Part shown: one piece after another, positions 61,419 through 64,000 of the stretch
How the letters are laid out: each line of letters begins with the position of its first letter
Numbering within the stretch: the stretch's first letter is position 1
Origin: an uncultured Erythrobacter sp.
GTDB lineage: Bacteria > Pseudomonadota > Alphaproteobacteria > Sphingomonadales > Sphingomonadaceae
Length of the DNA stretch: 64,000 nucleotides
Assembly: GCA_947488325.1 (NCBI GenBank)
Contig: CANKYZ010000005.1
Location: 151,232-215,231 of the forward strand
Direction: 5' to 3'
Notes under the pieces: model-generated
What the model saw: only the letters and a program-made list of their open reading frames with translations
What the model was told of the DNA's origin: nothing
Database searches by the model: none
Made by a program: the position numbers and the translations under genes

Positions 61419-61820
61419 CTAGAATGCGCCAAGTACTATGCCGCGCAGTCGGGCGCGATTGGTTTCTGCGATTGAACGCACTACTTCTCTGGTGCCGTTA
61501 AAGACCAGAACTGTCGATTGGCGAGGCACACGGTGCGCTTGCAGGAATGCTTTTTCGTCGTCGAAATCGACCTTTATGAACAGCACATCACCACTTGCCT
61601 GTTCTTGACGCAGTTCTTCCAGGATAGGGGCCTGCGCACGGCAAGTTGGGCACCAATCGGCATAGACATCTACGATGATAGTCTTGCCCTTTTGCTGTGC
61701 CATGATGAATTCTGCCTCATCATAGGTTTGCCACCCGGCGATCTTGGCCTGCGCATTCAGCTGCATGACACCGACAACGATCGCACCAATGGCGGCGATG
61801 AGAAGGAACAGACGGGTCAT
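61419..61820 (-). CDS. Membrane-anchored thioredoxin-like protein
   Basis: A 133-residue protein with an N-terminal signal anchor (LFLLIAAIGAIVVGVMQL) and a thioredoxin fold. The active site is ADWCPTCRAQAP (C-P-T-C), and the cis-Pro is in HRVPRQSTVLVF. It is presumably periplasmic and reduced by the CcdA-like protein encoded next, possibly for cytochrome c haem ligation or disulfide repair. Confidence 0.9.
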   Translation of the reverse strand: MTRLFLLIAAIGAIVVGVMQLNAQAKIAGWQTYDEAEFIMAQQKGKTIIVDVYADWCPTCRAQAPILEELRQEQASGDVLFIKVDFDDEKAFLQAHRVPRQSTVLVFNGTREVVRSIAETNRARLRGIVLGAF

Positions 61821-61913
61821 TCAATGGAACTCCAAGAGTATTTTTTGGTGACAATGCAGACAGGATGTATCTGAGTTTCGTGGGTGATCCGCGTCCGGTT
61901 ACAAGGGTATCAA

Positions 61914-63407
61914 TTATTTCGCATTGGTGCTGAGATTGTCCTGCGGTTGGGTCAGTCTGCTTACGGCAACAATCGCAATCCACGCTGCGATGAAGCCCGG
62001 CACGATCTCGTAAAGCCCTTCGCCACCGCCTAAATCTGCGTTCAATCCCAGAGTAATCCAGCCGCCGGTAACCACTGCGCCCGTCACCAATCCTGCGACC
62101 GCGCCAGCGCCGGTCATACCGTGGCCATCATGACCCTTCCAAACCAGCGACAGTATGATCAGCGGGCCAAACGCCGCGCCAAAGCCTGCCCAGGCATTCG
62201 CCACCAGTCCCAGCACTTCGCTGTCCGGGTCGTTCGCCAAGACCACCGCCGCAATCGCGACCAGAGCGACGCATATGCGCCCGACATTCACCGCCTCGCG
62301 TTCGCCCGCCTCCTTGCGTAGAAACAGGCGGTAGAAGTCCTCTGTCAGCGAGCTTGATGAGACCAGCAATTGCGAGGAGATCGTGCTCATGATCGCGGCA
62401 AGCAAGGCTGCAAACAGGAATCCGGTTATTGCCGGATGGAACAGTAACTCTGCCAGCACGATGAAGATCGTCTCAGCATCCTCAACCTCAATCCCGTTGG
62501 CCTGCGCATAGGCACGCCCGCAAATCCCAACGCCCACAGCGCCGATCAGCGCGACCGCCATCCATGACAGCCCGATCCACCGTGCCTTTGCGACATTAGC
62601 AACCGTGTCGATCGCCATAAAGCGTACGATGATATGCGGTTGTCCGAAGTAACCGAGTCCCCATGTGACTGCGCTGACAAAGCCGAGCAGCGTCAGCCCC
62701 TCTGTTAGGCTCAAGAACCCATCCACCGGCACTTGCGCGAGCGACACGCCCGCTCCCCCGGTGTCAAACATCACCACCAACGGCATGATGATCAGCGCCA
62801 ACACCATGATGATGCCTTGTACGAAATCGGTTAGGCTCACCGCCAGAAACCCGCCCACCATCGTATAGGCGAGTACGATCCCCGCGGTGATGACGATGCC
62901 CAGCATATAGTCGCTCAGACCCGTATTCGGCAGCGCGCCTGCAAAGGCGGTTTCGAACAGCTTGCCCCCGCCGACCAGCCCTGCGGCGGTGTAGACGGTG
63001 AAAAACACCACAATCACAATCGCGCTGATCACGCGCAGGTTTGTGCCTTGATCAGGGAAGCGATTGGCGAGAAACTGGGGGATCGTCAGCGCATTGCCGT
63101 ATTCCTCTGTCTGAGCGCGCAGTCGCGGCGCGACCACGATCCAGTTCACAACCGCACCGGCGAACAGCCCAATCCCAATCCAAGCCGCGCTAAGCCCGGT
63201 CAGATACAGCGCACCGGGCAGCCCCAGCAGCAGCCAGCCCGACATGTCAGACGCACCCGCGCTCAATGCCGCAACCGATGGCGGCAGGTTGCGCCCGGCA
63301 AGCAGATAGCCTTCACTATCCGCTGTGGACCTGCGCCAAGCATACAGGCCGATGGCGATCATGCCGACGAAGTAGGCGGCGAGCGAGAGAAGCGTTGCAG
63401 TGTTCAT
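61914..63407 (-). CDS. putP: Sodium/proline symporter
   Basis: A 497-residue SSS-family transporter of the PutP branch with about 13 membrane helices. Diagnostic segments are GYLLAGRNLPPSVAALSAGA, SDMSGWLLLGLPGALYLTGL and FTVYTAAGLVGGGKLFETAF. The Na+/proline residues around SDMSGW are kept. It differs from the SGLT-like symporter at 5.8 kb. It has no proline dehydrogenase gene beside it. Confidence 0.93.
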   Translation of the reverse strand: MNTATLLSLAAYFVGMIAIGLYAWRRSTADSEGYLLAGRNLPPSVAALSAGASDMSGWLLLGLPGALYLTGLSAAWIGIGLFAGAVVNWIVVAPRLRAQTEEYGNALTIPQFLANRFPDQGTNLRVISAIVIVVFFTVYTAAGLVGGGKLFETAFAGALPNTGLSDYMLGIVITAGIVLAYTMVGGFLAVSLTDFVQGIIMVLALIIMPLVVMFDTGGAGVSLAQVPVDGFLSLTEGLTLLGFVSAVTWGLGYFGQPHIIVRFMAIDTVANVAKARWIGLSWMAVALIGAVGVGICGRAYAQANGIEVEDAETIFIVLAELLFHPAITGFLFAALLAAIMSTISSQLLVSSSSLTEDFYRLFLRKEAGEREAVNVGRICVALVAIAAVVLANDPDSEVLGLVANAWAGFGAAFGPLIILSLVWKGHDGHGMTGAGAVAGLVTGAVVTGGWITLGLNADLGGGEGLYEIVPGFIAAWIAIVAVSRLTQPQDNLSTNAK

Positions 63408-64000
63408 ATCGCGTCAGCCGCTACCATCGCAGCGCCCGCATGGCCACCGGAGCAGGTGTGTGGGCGGGCGTCAGGGGAGATGAGGGCCGAGACATGGACC
63501 GCGAATGGGGGTGCTATAAAAATAGTGCCCTGGGGCGGAAGGGTTTGAAATACCTGGAAGAAGTACGAATTTGGGTAGCACGAGGTGTCAACTTCCAGGT
63601 TTTGCCCGCGCATTGTCGGTTTGGTGGCCGAGTGTGGCCACGCATTTGGCGCGAATGTAGGCGGGATGTGACGGCTGCGGATCATGCGCCGCTAGGTAGC
63701 GGATGAGCGCGGAGTAGGAAAACTCACGCCACACGAGCGATGTCCGCCATCGATTCAAAAAACGAACCGTTACGATCACCGCTCACAAAGGTCCGAATTG
63801 GATCAGCCTTCTTTGGCGGTTTGCCGTTTTTTCAAATCTTCTGAGCGCCGGAGCGGCTGAATTCCGCCGATTTCAATCCCCCTTCAGAAAATATCAAGTG
63901 GTGTAACTCTCACAAAATCATACGTTTCTTGCGACTCGAAATACAGGATCGCAATTGACGCTATTTCGCAGAGAAATTGTCGCAACTAACCAAGACCGAC
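63408..64000. other. Terminal non-coding interval
   Basis: No frame here is convincing. It holds an inverted repeat ACCTGGAAG...CTTCCAGGT (about 63555-63600) followed by TTT, and a minus-strand frame of about 60 codons (63588-63779, containing FLNRWRTSLVWREFSYSALI) without a recognised family. The right-hand 200 bp are AT-richer and may be a promoter region for a gene beyond the window. Confidence 0.4.

Noticed and set aside
63588..63779. A 63-codon minus-strand frame near the right edge
   Set aside because: Weak start context and no recognisable family; kept only as a note in the terminal interval.
1..64000. tRNA or rRNA genes
   Set aside because: No T-loop-like GGTTCGAxxCC with matching acceptor arms and no rRNA-like conserved stretches were noticed on either strand.

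Overview
This 64 kb window reads as chromosomal DNA of a marine or aquatic alphaproteobacterium of the order Sphingomonadales, most like Erythrobacteraceae. I infer this from protein character: paired tryptophan-halogenase-like genes beside a Caulobacter/Xanthomonas-type TonB-dependent receptor, a bacterial alternative oxidase, the hemC-hemD-mitofilin order, and the Anbu/ATP-grasp/alpha-E/transglutaminase group. No rRNA, tRNA, CRISPR array, prophage or complete insertion sequence was seen.

Layout. 1-7.4 kb: two tandem flavin-dependent halogenase homologues (the first cut by the window edge), a large TonB-dependent receptor and a sodium/solute symporter, resembling a carbohydrate-scavenging locus. 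7.4-8.1 kb: gene-poor debris. 8.1-13.0 kb: a partner-switching module (RsbW-like ATPase, CHASE2-SpoIIE phosphatase, STAS antagonist) with a metallo-beta-lactamase-fold hydrolase, interleaved with a FecR/OmpA pair on the other strand. 13.3-28.8 kb: a five-gene, same-strand locus with an FhaC/ShlB-type two-partner-secretion transporter, a 2552-residue Gly/Asn-rich adhesin in which I found no lysine, a TPR-CHAT putative protease, a CHASE2 adenylate cyclase and a FecR-like exported protein. These two adjacent regions, each with a CHASE2 sensor, are the best candidate for an undescribed system: two periplasmic sensors wired to phospho-switch and cAMP outputs beside a secreted giant protein and a putative caspase-like protease.

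29-37.3 kb: amino-acid and organic-acid catabolism (lactate-monooxygenase-like flavoenzyme, succinate-semialdehyde-dehydrogenase-like ALDH, alanine dehydrogenase, fumarylacetoacetase-like and maleylacetoacetate isomerase pair, glutaryl-CoA dehydrogenase) plus the alternative oxidase. 37.4-41.4 kb: a membrane-anchored helix-hairpin-helix protein, a von Willebrand A lipoprotein and a polysaccharide flippase. 41.4-49.6 kb: housekeeping genes gpsA and tsaD, the divergent hemC-hemD-mitofilin-like group, a UbiH-type monooxygenase and a DsbD-type reductase. 49.6-53.9 kb: uvrB with a coupled lipoprotein gene, a DUF3617 lipoprotein with an EF-hand loop, and a lipase-like hydrolase.

54.0-58.3 kb: the Anbu (ancestral proteasome-like) gene cluster, interrupted by a tandem array of 93-95 bp repeats. 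Related single copies of that repeat lie near 36.0 and 60.6 kb, so it is a dispersed family. 58.5-63.4 kb: an atypical LuxR-type regulator, an extensin-like lipoprotein, a VOC protein, a CcdA/thioredoxin pair and a PutP symporter. The last 0.6 kb shows no convincing gene. All functional statements rest on motif reading, without database searches.
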